In this document: positions 46,443 through 56,319 of the stretch, in pieces
How the letters are laid out: each line of letters begins with the position of its first letter
Position numbering within the stretch: position 1 is the stretch's first letter
Assembly (NCBI GenBank): GCA_026005135.1
Contig: BPKM01000002.1
Coordinates: forward strand, 124,001-188,000
DNA from: Leptospiraceae bacterium
GTDB lineage: Bacteria > Spirochaetota > Leptospiria > Leptospirales > Leptonemataceae
Reading direction: 5' to 3'
DNA: 64,000 nt
Position numbers and translations under genes: made by a program
The notes under the pieces: generated by a model
The model's input: the letters and a program-made list of their open reading frames with translations, nothing else
What the model was told of the DNA's origin: nothing
Database searches by the model: none

Positions 46443-47420
46443 TTACCACCTAAAAATATAATTTTTATATGGTTTATTATCTACAATTGTACCACATAAA
46501 CGATAAATTTGTTTTTGTATAATTGTTTCTAATTTATATCTTTTTTTATTATACGAAAATTCTGTAGAGAAGGTATTGAGTATATAAGCAATATATTTCT
46601 TTCGAGTAGATTCTTTTAATGTATCCAGATTTTTTAATTCATTTCTTAATTTAATTACATTTCTATCTACAACCCATGCTCGATATTCTTCCATTAAATC
46701 CAGAACAAGAGAAGGCTTACCTGATCGCTCAGAATGAAAAAATCCCGCATAAGGTTCCAGACCAGCTATAGAAACAGCACGCCATATCATATTTAATAAA
46801 ATTGTATATCCTAAATTTAAACAACTATTTATAATATCTGACGAGATTCGAGGAATTCTACCCGGAAATTGAAAATCCCTAAAATATATATTTTTTAAAT
46901 ACTGCCAATAGATTTTTGCTGCTTTTCCTTCGAGACCAAGAAGTTCTTGCTGCCAATTTCGAAAATATCTTTTATTTTGAATTTGTTGAATAATTTTTGA
47001 AAGTTCTTTTTCTACAATTTTTAATTGTTCATTCTTACTGGATTTTCCAAAATAAAGAAGTAAACTTCTTTGATTTTTTATTTTCCCTATAAGAATTTCT
47101 TTTACAACTAAAAAACATTCTGGCTTCTCTATAAATTCTAATTGTTTTTTTCTAAGACGAACAGTTGCATGATGATTAAGATTAGAAATCATAATAATAT
47201 AAGGATTATAATAGCTCATAAAAAATAAATCAATCGATCTTTTAGAACATTCATATATTAAATAACTACTTATAGAAATTCTATTAGATAAAATCTGTAT
47301 GGTTTTTAATTTTCTTAAAGGAACTTCCATTAAAATTTCTTTATTTTTACTAAAAACAACCATTCCATTTCTATAATGCAAATATCCATTTGTTTCTAAA
47401 ATTATTAAATGCTTTATCAT
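46443..47420 (-). CDS. cas1: CRISPR-associated Cas1 integrase
   Basis: 325 residues. The C-terminal helical domain shows LLGLEGKAAKIYWQYL (catalytic Glu), GFFHSERSGKPSLVLDLMEE (catalytic His and Asp) and YRAWVVDRNVI. The N-terminal beta domain is at about residues 1-90. Integrates new spacers with Cas2. The start overlaps the cas9 stop by 4 bases, so the two are translationally coupled. Confidence 0.95.
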   Translation of the reverse strand: MIKHLIILETNGYLHYRNGMVVFSKNKEILMEVPLRKLKTIQILSNRISISSYLIYECSKRSIDLFFMSYYNPYIIMISNLNHHATVRLRKKQLEFIEKPECFLVVKEILIGKIKNQRSLLLYFGKSSKNEQLKIVEKELSKIIQQIQNKRYFRNWQQELLGLEGKAAKIYWQYLKNIYFRDFQFPGRIPRISSDIINSCLNLGYTILLNMIWRAVSIAGLEPYAGFFHSERSGKPSLVLDLMEEYRAWVVDRNVIKLRNELKNLDTLKESTRKKYIAYILNTFSTEFSYNKKRYKLETIIQKQIYRLCGTIVDNKPYKNYIFRW

Positions 47421-50400
47421 ATATTTTTATTGTTTAAGGAATCATTAATCATTTGTTTTAATTCATTTTTAAAACTATCTATGGTACATTGATATTCTAC
47501 CCAATTATGATTAACTGCTATTAGTTTTATGTTTCCATTTATTTTTCCTAATTTTTTTATTACAGGATGATCATTATTAAATTTCTTTAAATGATCTGGT
47601 TTAATATTTAATAAAAGATTTTGTTTTAAAGAGTTTAAATCCTCTCTATCTAATTCTAATAAGTTAATAAAGTCATTCACACCTAATCTTACCCTAACAT
47701 AAGGTCTTTGCTTGGTCGCTGGAGAAATCTGTAATTTTAATATACCTGTTTCTTTTAAATCTGAATATTTATTTATATCAATATTAAACCATTCATCATG
47801 ATAGACAAAATTATCTGATAAAACTAAATCATCAGAAATAGGAACACTTTTATAAGATGTTAAAGAATTTATAATAGACAAAGTATTAAAATCAATTTCA
47901 TTATCTCGTTTAATGTATCCTTTAGTAATGACTTTATTTGAACAAATAATCTGATAGACTGGCTGATTATTAAATGAATTATATCTTTTTATACGAAAGA
48001 ATGCACCCGGCTTATTATTAACAACCCTAACTAAAGAATAAATCGTTTTTTGTTTTTTATGTCTTAATGGATTCTTAATTGTTTGTTTAAAAAATTCATT
48101 AAGTTTTTTTTCTATATTTTTATTTAATTGATTTATATCTTTATTTTTACTTTTTTTATATTCTTTTAATTCCTCTTTTATAAGATAAAATAATTTATAC
48201 CATTCTAAATAAACAGGATGATAAATTATTTGATTATTATCAATTTTTATACTAAACTCTTCTTTTAAAAGATTGATCTCATTAAGATAGTCAAAAATCT
48301 TTTCGTTTAATTTATTATTTTTTAAAATATGGTTAAATACATTTTCTTTTAATAAATAATAAGAAATACTTTTAAAGAAAGAATATAAAAATTCTTCTCT
48401 TTCAGTTAATCTCTGTTTTCTTAATATTTTAATTAAAATAGAATTTAAAAAAGATTGTACTTTTTGTTTATTAAATTTAATAATTAATCCATCTTTTAGA
48501 TTATCCCAGTTTTTATATTCTTCTCTTTTTATAAATTTAATAAAATAATTATAAAAAGTTTTTAAATCATTATTAAATAATTGTTTATTTTTTTTGTATG
48601 CTTGTAATAATTTTACATCAATTTTATTTTCATCTGAAAATCCTATATATAAATGTTTTTCTTTATAATATAATGGTACAAAGTCTTCTTTATATAGAGT
48701 ATCTTTAAATAGCTGTTTACTATGAATTTTTGATTTTCTATAAACAGGTGTACTGGTAATTCTTATAAATTTTAGACTATCTGGTATAAATTCTATAATA
48801 TTTTCTGGTTCTATTTCTACATCAAATTTATCATTATAATAAAAAACCATCATAACAGAACAATCAATTATATGGCTAAAATAAGATTGTATTTCTTCTT
48901 TAAAAATTTCTGGATATTTAATAGAAGCTTCTTTTCTAAAAAAACTAATATCTCTTGAAGATTTTAAGCTATAATCAATTTCAATTTGACCTTTATATTT
49001 TTTATATAATAACTGATTTAGATATTTTATAAAATATTTCTGTGTTCCATTTACAATCGCTTTTTCTTTTGTTGTTAAAAATTGATTTAAAATAATATCT
49101 CTTAATTCTGGAACAAATAATCCATGCCTTATAATATTTCTTGTTTTTCTATCTAAATTTGCAAAATATACATCATATTCTTTTAAGTTAGATATTTTTT
49201 CTTCTATAATTGTTTTTATTTTATTTATATCATCTGTTTCAAATATTTGTTTTAAATATTTTTTATTTAAATTTTCTAATGTATAAATCTGATTTTTTTT
49301 ATTTTGATTTCCTTCCCGAGAAACATAAATTAAATTCGCTTCGTGATTATAAGATGTTTGCTTTAATTTTTTTGAATAACTTTGAGGTATAATATGATCA
49401 AACTCAGCTTCGCTTTCTTTTATTGTTTTACCAGTATAAGCACATATATAATAAGAATCTTCTTTTATCCTTTGTTCTTTATTTAATACTTCTTTTTCGA
49501 AAATTTGTTTTTTTACTATATATTCTTTTCTCTTTTTAGAATTATTTTTTAATTCATAAACCTGTTCTTCGAAACTAAAATTATTTTCTTCTATAAGAAT
49601 ATGTAAGTTTATTTTACTATCTTTTAAAGAATTAATTAATGGCTGTAAAATTTCTTTTTCTATATTATGTGCTTTTCTTTCCAATATAAGTTTAACCTGA
49701 GAATCAAAAGGTCTTATAGAATCTGCTGTTAATCGTTTAGCATAGGCATTTCCATTAGATTTTAATTCTGAACGAAAATCATTTTCTATTGTACAAGCAT
49801 AACAGGTTTTATAAAAACCAGAAGTATCCTTTTCTAATACATCATATAATTGAATATAGATATAAGGACTATTAAAACGTTTTATTTGTATCTCATTTAG
49901 ATTATATTTTTCTTTAAAGTATTGTTTTAAATCTTCTACATAAGAAATGATCTTTTTATGTTCTTTTTCATCATTATTTAAAAGATCTTCTCTTGTTCTT
50001 TTTAATTTTTCGAAATAATTTTTAAATTGATTTTTATATTTATCTCTTAATTCAGAAAGATTTTTACAGGCAATTTTGATTTTTTTATTTTTATTTGGTA
50101 ATTTATCTTCTTCGAAAGATTTTATAAATTCATTAATATCAACATCAAAACCTAAAATTTGCTTAATAATACTTTCTTTTGCATTTTTCTTTAATTTAGG
50201 TTTACAATTACATTTTTGTAAAATTTGGTGCTCTGGTTTATCTTCTATCCATAATCCTTTTTGGGCAAGATTAGAAACAATATAATATTCTTTCGCAAGA
50301 TTTAAAAATTCATTTATTTCTTTTTCTGTTAAAATTTTTTGCATCATTTGATTTGTTTGTCTTATTATCTGTCCTTGCTTTTTACTACCTATTCCTTTCT

Positions 50401-51757
50401 GTATTAGAAAATTAATTTGATCTCGAATTTTTAAAGGATCATCTTCTTTTGTTTGATCAAGTATAAGTTGTAAAATAATTGTTTCTATGGAAATTTTTAA
50501 TTTAGAATTTGCTTTTAATATGTAATCATAAATATCTTTAATTAATGGATCTGGAATTATGTTTTGATCTTTTATTTCTTTAATCAATTTATATTTTATT
50601 TCTGTATTATTATAAATATCACTTTTTAAAAGTTTAATTAATATATTTTTCCAATTTTTAAAATGTTTATCTAAATAATTTTTATTTAATCTTAAAGACT
50701 GGCATTTTTCTGGTCTTCTATTATTTTGTATTTCGTAAGGTGGTATAGTTGTTTCTGGATTTGTATTTAAAAGAAATTCTATAATATCTATACCTGTTTT
50801 TAATATATTAATATGATTTTTTTGATTTTTTATTTCTTCTTCGTTAATCTTTTTCTTAGGCCTCCAACTTCGTATCCAGCGTAAATAAATCTTTTTTAAT
50901 CTATCTTTTTCCCATAAAGACGGATTTTCTCTATAAATTTTATAAAAATTCCAAAAACGTTTATCATTAAAATATTTTCTTAGTGCTTTTAATGGTAAAT
51001 TATTCAAATTTCCTACTAAATTAACAAATTTATCTATGGTAAGATTATGTTTCTTTAAAAAATTAATTAATTTTTTATTATCTTTTAAATCACTTTTAAT
51101 ATCCTGCAAATATTTTTTTCGATGTTTTTTATTATTTTTTTCATCTAATAATTTATTAATGATATTAGCAAACTCTTTTAAGGCTTTTTCTTTTTCTTTA
51201 ATTTCATTTTTATCTTCGTATATTTCTTTAAGTTTATTTTTAATGTCCTGTACTTGTATATTTCTGAATTTAGAAAAAATTTCTTCGAATTCTTTTTCTT
51301 TATCTTCTAAAACAACTTTACTAATAAAATTTAAAAAATCAAAAATAGTATCAATATCTTCTAATTCCGCCAAATTTATAGAAAAAATTTCTTTTATATC
51401 ATCAAAACTTAATATTTCTAAAATAGATTTACTTTCTTCTTCATTAAGGTCTAAAATATTATTGCCTCTTCTATTAAATAGACCAAGTATAAGATTATAA
51501 TATTCTGTATTTTCCCAATCGATTTGAAATTCATAATAACTTATTAATAAAAATAATCTTTTAACAAGCTTTTTTCTTTTCTTAATTCTTTTTAAATGTC
51601 TTTTTAATAATCTATTACGCAAAGAATAGTTAAAATTATCTTTATCAAATTCTAATAAATAACCAGAATATTTCGTACTTTTTTCTAAACTCTCTGGTAC
51701 CAAAACCCCTGTAAATTTTGCACCTAAATCTATTGCAATGGGAAGTTGTTTATTCAT
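47417..51757 (-). CDS. cas9: Cas9 nuclease, type II-B (FnCas9-like)
   Basis: 1446 residues from the ATG at 51757, which has an AGAGG site (the upstream ATG at 51772 lacks one). RuvC-I: LPIAIDLGAKFTGV with Asp10, almost the same as Francisella LPIAIDLGVKNTGV. A bridge helix rich in Arg and Lys covers residues 47-68. The HNH domain has ICAYTGKT and FDHIIPQS with His788, then EANLIYVSREGNQNKKNQ. A RuvC-III-like SHIIDCSVMM has Asp near 965. Cas9 cuts DNA matched by the crRNA:tracrRNA guide next to a PAM. It is shorter than FnCas9 (1629) but in the large class. Active residues are intact, so it should cleave. First gene of the cas operon. Confidence 0.97.
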   Translation of the reverse strand: MNKQLPIAIDLGAKFTGVLVPESLEKSTKYSGYLLEFDKDNFNYSLRNRLLKRHLKRIKKRKKLVKRLFLLISYYEFQIDWENTEYYNLILGLFNRRGNNILDLNEEESKSILEILSFDDIKEIFSINLAELEDIDTIFDFLNFISKVVLEDKEKEFEEIFSKFRNIQVQDIKNKLKEIYEDKNEIKEKEKALKEFANIINKLLDEKNNKKHRKKYLQDIKSDLKDNKKLINFLKKHNLTIDKFVNLVGNLNNLPLKALRKYFNDKRFWNFYKIYRENPSLWEKDRLKKIYLRWIRSWRPKKKINEEEIKNQKNHINILKTGIDIIEFLLNTNPETTIPPYEIQNNRRPEKCQSLRLNKNYLDKHFKNWKNILIKLLKSDIYNNTEIKYKLIKEIKDQNIIPDPLIKDIYDYILKANSKLKISIETIILQLILDQTKEDDPLKIRDQINFLIQKGIGSKKQGQIIRQTNQMMQKILTEKEINEFLNLAKEYYIVSNLAQKGLWIEDKPEHQILQKCNCKPKLKKNAKESIIKQILGFDVDINEFIKSFEEDKLPNKNKKIKIACKNLSELRDKYKNQFKNYFEKLKRTREDLLNNDEKEHKKIISYVEDLKQYFKEKYNLNEIQIKRFNSPYIYIQLYDVLEKDTSGFYKTCYACTIENDFRSELKSNGNAYAKRLTADSIRPFDSQVKLILERKAHNIEKEILQPLINSLKDSKINLHILIEENNFSFEEQVYELKNNSKKRKEYIVKKQIFEKEVLNKEQRIKEDSYYICAYTGKTIKESEAEFDHIIPQSYSKKLKQTSYNHEANLIYVSREGNQNKKNQIYTLENLNKKYLKQIFETDDINKIKTIIEEKISNLKEYDVYFANLDRKTRNIIRHGLFVPELRDIILNQFLTTKEKAIVNGTQKYFIKYLNQLLYKKYKGQIEIDYSLKSSRDISFFRKEASIKYPEIFKEEIQSYFSHIIDCSVMMVFYYNDKFDVEIEPENIIEFIPDSLKFIRITSTPVYRKSKIHSKQLFKDTLYKEDFVPLYYKEKHLYIGFSDENKIDVKLLQAYKKNKQLFNNDLKTFYNYFIKFIKREEYKNWDNLKDGLIIKFNKQKVQSFLNSILIKILRKQRLTEREEFLYSFFKSISYYLLKENVFNHILKNNKLNEKIFDYLNEINLLKEEFSIKIDNNQIIYHPVYLEWYKLFYLIKEELKEYKKSKNKDINQLNKNIEKKLNEFFKQTIKNPLRHKKQKTIYSLVRVVNNKPGAFFRIKRYNSFNNQPVYQIICSNKVITKGYIKRDNEIDFNTLSIINSLTSYKSVPISDDLVLSDNFVYHDEWFNIDINKYSDLKETGILKLQISPATKQRPYVRVRLGVNDFINLLELDREDLNSLKQNLLLNIKPDHLKKFNNDHPVIKKLGKINGNIKLIAVNHNWVEYQCTIDSFKNELKQMINDSLNNKNI

Positions 51758-52212
51758 TTTTTTACCTCTCATTATAATTTTAATACAATTTTTTGTTATT
51801 ATTATTTTTTTGTTATTAAATTTTCAATATTTTTTAATTTATTATATTATATCAGTTAGGTATGACAAGTTTCACAAATTAATTTAATATAAATGAAGTT
51901 TATTTATAATTTTTTTAAACACCTAAAGAAATCATATAATTATTATAGAGATTTGATAATAAGGTATTTTTATTAAGGATTCCGCTTAGGGGGATTGGTC
52001 GTGAATTTGTAACAAGTATTACAGAGATAAGGATAGAGCATCGATTTTACAGGGCAAGGGAACTGGTAGAAGAAGATGTCGAAATATTGTGTGCTTAAAA
52101 TAGAATTTAAAAATACTACTAAATACCAGCATAAGTTTTCTTTTAAAAAAAATTTGATATAACTAAGTGAATAACCTATGTTATGATATCTTATACATAT
52201 TCTATTTTTCAA
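51758..52212. other. Cas9 upstream region with a GC-richer patch
   Basis: About 450 bases with no recognised gene. The part 51976-52090 is clearly less AT-rich and uses codons (AGG, GGG, CTG) unlike neighbours. On the + strand a frame without a start runs ...ITEIRIEHRFYRARELVEED and ends at TAA about 52098. On the - strand a 79-residue frame covers it. Neither looks like a known protein. It may be the relic of an imported gene. Confidence 0.4.
51799..51827 (-). promoter_or_regulatory. Candidate promoter of the cas operon
   Basis: On the minus strand TTGAAA (51827-51822), 17 bases, TAATAA (51804-51799), with the start near 51792, leaving a leader of about 35 bases before the cas9 ATG. The surrounding sequence is so AT-rich that chance matches are common. 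Confidence 0.35.
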
Positions 52213-52240
52213 TTGACTTTTAATGTGTTTTTAATATTAA
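52213..52240 (+). promoter_or_regulatory. Promoter of the phosphatase-MGMT-panC cluster
   Basis: TTGACT at 52213-52218, 16 bases, TATTAA at 52235-52240. The ATG follows at 52253, so the leader would be only about 6 bases, with no Shine-Dalgarno sequence. Confidence 0.5.
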
Positions 52241-52252
52241 AGATATTTCAAA

Positions 52253-52762
52253 ATGGAAAAGAAAAAAGTAAAAATTTTGTTTGTTTGTCATGGGAATATT
52301 TGTCGATCTCCTGCTGCACAGGGTACATTGGAAAAATTAATCAAAGATAAGGGATTAGAAAATTATATTGAAGTAGATTCTGCTGGTACGAGTTCTTATC
52401 ATGTTGGAGAAAAACCTCATGCTTATACACGTAAAGCAGCAGAAGAATATGGGATTACTATAAACCATATTGCAAGACAATTTAAACCAGAAGATTTTGA
52501 TACATTTGATTATATTTTTGCAATGGATCATTATAATTACGAGGATATTCTAAGATTAGCAAAAAAGCCAGAGCATCAAAAAAAAGTGCATCTTTTTAGA
52601 GAGTTTGATCCAGCTATAACGGATAAAAACCATATACCTGATGTTCCTGATCCTTATTATGGTGGTTATAATGGTTTTCAGGAAGTTCAAAAGATTATTC
52701 TTCGTACAGCAGAAAATTTATTAAATTATATTATTGAGAATGATTTAAAAGTTAAAAAGTAA
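52253..52762 (+). CDS. Low-molecular-weight protein tyrosine phosphatase
   Basis: 169 residues. The P-loop is CHGNICRSPAAQG (residues about 12-24), and the acid loop is PDPYYGGYNGF (residues about 130-140), both complete, so this is an active tyrosine phosphatase rather than an arsenate reductase. DSAGTSSYHVG is a family motif. Targets unknown; similar enzymes act on tyrosine kinases of polysaccharide export. Its stop overlaps the next ATG (TAATG), so the genes are coupled. Confidence 0.9.
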   Translation: MEKKKVKILFVCHGNICRSPAAQGTLEKLIKDKGLENYIEVDSAGTSSYHVGEKPHAYTRKAAEEYGITINHIARQFKPEDFDTFDYIFAMDHYNYEDILRLAKKPEHQKKVHLFREFDPAITDKNHIPDVPDPYYGGYNGFQEVQKIILRTAENLLNYIIENDLKVKK

Positions 52763-53244
52763 TGTTTTTTTATTATAATTATGAATCTATTTTCTTAAAA
52801 ATTAAAATAGAAGAGAATGGTAATTTAATATATATTACAGAAATTGATTTTATAAAAAAACCGGGAAAAAATTTTATTATCAAAAATCATCAATTAAAAA
52901 AATTTATAAATACAATTTATGATTATTTTGATGCTTATTTTTATCATAAAAGAACAATTAAACCTCCTTTATTTCGATTAAAGGGAACAAATTTTCAGAA
53001 AACTATATGGAAAACATTAACTAAAATTCCATTAGGAAAATTTATTTCTTATCAGGAATTAGGTATTCTGGCTGGTTATAATATTCATTATGCAAGAGCA
53101 ATTGGTAATGCCTGTAATAAAAATCCTATTCCTATTATTGTTCCTTGTCATCGTGTTATTGGGAAAAATCATCAATTAATTGGATTTGCAGGAGGAATAG
53201 AAATTAAAAAATGGTTACTGGAACATGAAGGTTGTAAAATCTAA
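52762..53244 (+). CDS. ogt: Methylated-DNA-[protein]-cysteine S-methyltransferase
   Basis: 160 residues. Repairs O6-methylguanine by moving the methyl group to its own cysteine. The active site is IIVPCHRVIGKNHQLIGFAGG. The helix-turn-helix with Arg finger reads YNIHYARAIGNACNKNP. TIWKTLTKIPLGKFISYQELG precedes. The N-terminal domain is short. Ends 20 bases inside panC. Confidence 0.9.
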   Translation: MFFYYNYESIFLKIKIEENGNLIYITEIDFIKKPGKNFIIKNHQLKKFINTIYDYFDAYFYHKRTIKPPLFRLKGTNFQKTIWKTLTKIPLGKFISYQELGILAGYNIHYARAIGNACNKNPIPIIVPCHRVIGKNHQLIGFAGGIEIKKWLLEHEGCKI

Positions 53245-54079
53245 GATAGAACTTAAGCAGGAAATCTATAAAGCAAAGCAAGAAAATAAAATCATTGGAT
53301 TTGTCCCAACGATGGGATATTTGCACGAAGGACATTTATCGCTCATTAGAGAAGCAAAAAAAGAATGTGACTATATTGTTGTTAGTATTTTTGTTAATCC
53401 AAAACAATTTAATTCAGAAGAAGATTTAAAGAAATATCCAAGAGATTACGAAAGAGATTTAAATCTTTTAGAAAAAGAAGCAATTGATTTAGTATTTATG
53501 CCAGAAATAGAAGAAATTTACCCAGAAGATCCAAAAATCTTTATAGATATGCCTTCTTTAACCAATAAATTATGTGGTATTCATAGACCTGGTCATTTCC
53601 AGGGGGTTTTATTAGTTGTTTTAAAATTATTTCATCTTGTTGAACCAAATAAAGCATATTTTGGTAAAAAGGATTATCAACAATATAAAATTATCAAACA
53701 AATGGTAAAAGATTTAGATATGGATATAGAAGTAATTGGATGCCCTCTTATTCGAGAAGATTCTGGAATTGCTTTAAGTTCAAGAAATGCACGACTTTCT
53801 AATAAAGGTTATTCTGATGCTCAACTTATTTATAGAGCTTTACAAATTGCCAAAAAAGAATGGCTTAAAGGAGAAACAAAACCAGAAACTCTAAAAGAAA
53901 TCATCAAAGATATTATAGAAACTGGTTCTTTAAATCGAGTAGAATATATAGAAATTGTGGATCCAGAGAATTTAGAAAATGTTAAAGAAGCTAAAGAAGG
54001 TGATATTATTGCAGTTGCTGTCTATACAGAAAATGTTCGTCTAATTGATAATATTGAATTAAATAGGGAAGATATTTGA
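53225..54079 (+). CDS. panC: Pantothenate synthetase
   Basis: 284 residues. Joins pantoate and beta-alanine with ATP. Motifs: [16 protein letters not shown] (HIGH-like), [32 protein letters not shown] and [10 protein letters not shown] (KMSKS-like region). Length typical. Start overlaps the ogt gene. The TGA stop overlaps the TTG start of the GDPD gene. Confidence 0.95.
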   Translation: MKVVKSKIELKQEIYKAKQENKIIGFVPTMGYLHEGHLSLIREAKKECDYIVVSIFVNPKQFNSEEDLKKYPRDYERDLNLLEKEAIDLVFMPEIEEIYPEDPKIFIDMPSLTNKLCGIHRPGHFQGVLLVVLKLFHLVEPNKAYFGKKDYQQYKIIKQMVKDLDMDIEVIGCPLIREDSGIALSSRNARLSNKGYSDAQLIYRALQIAKKEWLKGETKPETLKEIIKDIIETGSLNRVEYIEIVDPENLENVKEAKEGDIIAVAVYTENVRLIDNIELNREDI

Positions 54080-55145
54080 ATCACAATAAAAAATCAATTT
54101 ACCTTATAAAATTTCTAATTATATTAATAATTTTAGAAGGGTGTTATTTTATGTTTAAAACAAAAGAATTAAAAAATAAAACTATTGCTCAAAAATATAA
54201 AATTCCTTATCCTGCTATAATGGCTCATAGAGGGCTTTCTTTTTATGCACCAGAAGAAACATTGCCTGCATATTTATTAGCATTAGAAATTGGAGAAGAT
54301 CTTTATTTAGAAGCAGATATTCAAAGAACAAAAGATGGTGTTTTAGTATGTTTTCATGATGATGACTTAAAAAGTACAACCAATATTCAGAAATATTTCC
54401 AGATAAAATCAATGCTGGTATTGGCGATTTAACTTATAAAGAATTATTAGAATTGGATTTAGGTAGCTGGTTCAATAAAAAATTTCCCGAGAGGGCAAGA
54501 GAAACTTTTAAAGGACTTAAAATTTTTACTTTAGAAGAATTAGCTAACTTAGCAAAAACAAAACCAACCATTGGATTATATTTAGAAACAAAATCACCAG
54601 AAAGATATCCTGGTATAGAAAAAGAATTAGTTTTACTTTTATATAAAACAGGATGGATAGATAAAGAACAATTAAATCAAGAACTATTAGAAGAAATCAA
54701 AAATAATCCTCAATATCAAAATATAAAACCATTTACAACAAAAACAAATGAATATGCAAAAGTAATTTTCCAATCTTTCGAAATAGAGAGTTTAAAATTA
54801 CTACAAAAATATGCACCTGGTGTTCCAAGAGTTTTTCTTGTTGATGAAAAAATGGAAAAAAAATTTGGTGGATATAATAAACTTATCGAAATGGCGAAAA
54901 GTGTCGATGCTCATTTAGGTCCTTCTGGTTATATGGCTTACCCATGGAATATAAATCGTTCATTAGATCAAAATGTTCTAACCCATCATTATACAATTAA
55001 TGAAAAATATCAAATGTGGATAATACATTTCTTAGGAAGTGCCGGAATATTTACAGATAAAGCTAATATTGCATTAGAATTTTATTTTTCAAAGAAATAT
55101 AAAAAAATTGATATAGAAGAATTATTTAAAAAAATAAATTATTAA
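54076..55145 (+). pseudogene. Glycerophosphodiester phosphodiesterase lipoprotein, -1 frameshift
   Basis: A TTG start at 54076 gives a signal with lipobox ILEGC. The GDPD domain opens with [40 protein letters not shown] (catalytic His and Glu/Asp) and continues to NIQKYF. The frame then stops at 54432. With one base inserted it reads [20 protein letters not shown], then LGSWFNKKFPERA, ITLEEL-like FTLEELANLAK, YLETKSP and, near the end, GYMAYPWNINRS. A missing T in the run at about 54397-54400 is the simplest cause. It would hydrolyse glycerophosphodiesters in the periplasm. Confidence 0.87.
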
Positions 55146-55147
55146 TT

Positions 55148-55756
55148 ATGCAATTTTTCAGTAATGTAAAATTTTATAAATCTTTTTCGAATATCAATCA
55201 AATATACGAAATAAAAGTTCCTCCTATACCAGCAATAGCAATAACAGGTCGTTCTAATTCTGGTAAATCTTCTCTTATAAATGCATTATGTAATCAAAAA
55301 AACTTAGCTTTAACCTCTTCTACACCTGGCAAAACCAGAACAATTAATTATTTTTATGTTCCAACCAATAAGCCTTATTATAAAGAATTTTTTTTAGTAG
55401 ATTTACCAGGATATGGATTTGCGAAATTATCAAAAAAAGAAAACCAACAACTTCATTATATTATTGATGAATATTTAGCAAATGCACCCAATCTTAAATT
55501 AATACTTCTTATAATGGATGCCAGAAGAGAATTGGAAAACGAAGAATATTCAATTATAAACTATTGTATTGATCACGGAAAAAATTTACTCCTTATTAGA
55601 AGTAAGTGGGATAAGTTAAAACAATCAGAAAAAAATAAATTACTAAATGAATGGAAAAAAAATCCTTTAATTTCTGAACGAACTATTCCTGTTTCTTCTT
55701 TAAAGAAAATCAATATTGATACACTTATAGAAAAAATCCTTACATTTATAAATTAA
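55148..55756 (+). CDS. engB: Ribosome-biogenesis GTPase EngB/YsxC
   Basis: 202 residues. G1 GRSNSGKSSLINAL, G2/G3 TSSTPGKTRTINYF and DLPGYGFAK, G4 in RSKWDK (a variant of TKxD) and G5 VSSLK. The spacing and DLPGYGFAK motif are diagnostic for EngB. It acts in late large-subunit assembly. It starts 3 bases after the GDPD stop. Confidence 0.94.
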   Translation: MQFFSNVKFYKSFSNINQIYEIKVPPIPAIAITGRSNSGKSSLINALCNQKNLALTSSTPGKTRTINYFYVPTNKPYYKEFFLVDLPGYGFAKLSKKENQQLHYIIDEYLANAPNLKLILLIMDARRELENEEYSIINYCIDHGKNLLLIRSKWDKLKQSEKNKLLNEWKKNPLISERTIPVSSLKKINIDTLIEKILTFIN

Positions 55757-55815
55757 TTCCTATTATTTTTCTTTTATTTGACCCATACGAATATTAAAAA
55801 ATTTCATACTTAAAT

Positions 55816-56319
55816 ATGAATTCATTACCAGATTATCCTCTTGTTGGTATTATAATGGGTAGTAAATCTGATCTTGATACAATGAAAGAAGCAGCATTTA
55901 TATTAAAAGAGTTCGAAGTTCCATACGAAATTCAAATCGTTTCTGCCCATAGAACACCAGACTGGATGTATGAATATGCAAAAAAAGCAGAATCCAAAGG
56001 TTTAGAAGTAATTATTGCTGGTGCAGGTGGTGCTGCTCATCTACCCGGTATGACAGCTTCTCTAACTACGTTGCCTGTAATCGGTGTTCCTGTTCAATCC
56101 AAAAGTTTAAATGGGCTTGATTCTCTTTTATCAATTGTTCAAATGCCGGGGGGTATTCCTGTTGCTACTGTTGCTATTGGAACAGCTGGTGCAAAAAATG
56201 CAGGTTTACTTGCTGTAAGAATACTAAGTAATAAATATCCGATTTTAAGAGAAAAACTTCACCATTATTATAATAATTTAAAAAATTCTGTTTTAGAACA
56301 AAAAGATATAGAGTTATGA
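55816..56319 (+). CDS. purE: N5-carboxyaminoimidazole ribonucleotide mutase
   Basis: 167 residues. PurE class [50 protein letters not shown] and [13 protein letters not shown], all typical. It converts N5-CAIR to CAIR in purine synthesis. The stop overlaps the purK ATG (ATGA). Confidence 0.96.
   Translation: MNSLPDYPLVGIIMGSKSDLDTMKEAAFILKEFEVPYEIQIVSAHRTPDWMYEYAKKAESKGLEVIIAGAGGAAHLPGMTASLTTLPVIGVPVQSKSLNGLDSLLSIVQMPGGIPVATVAIGTAGAKNAGLLAVRILSNKYPILREKLHHYYNNLKNSVLEQKDIEL

Noticed and set aside
51973..52212. 79-residue minus-strand ORF upstream of cas9
   Set aside because: Cys/Tyr-rich composition, no ribosome site, no known motif, and it crosses the promoter of the phosphatase gene.
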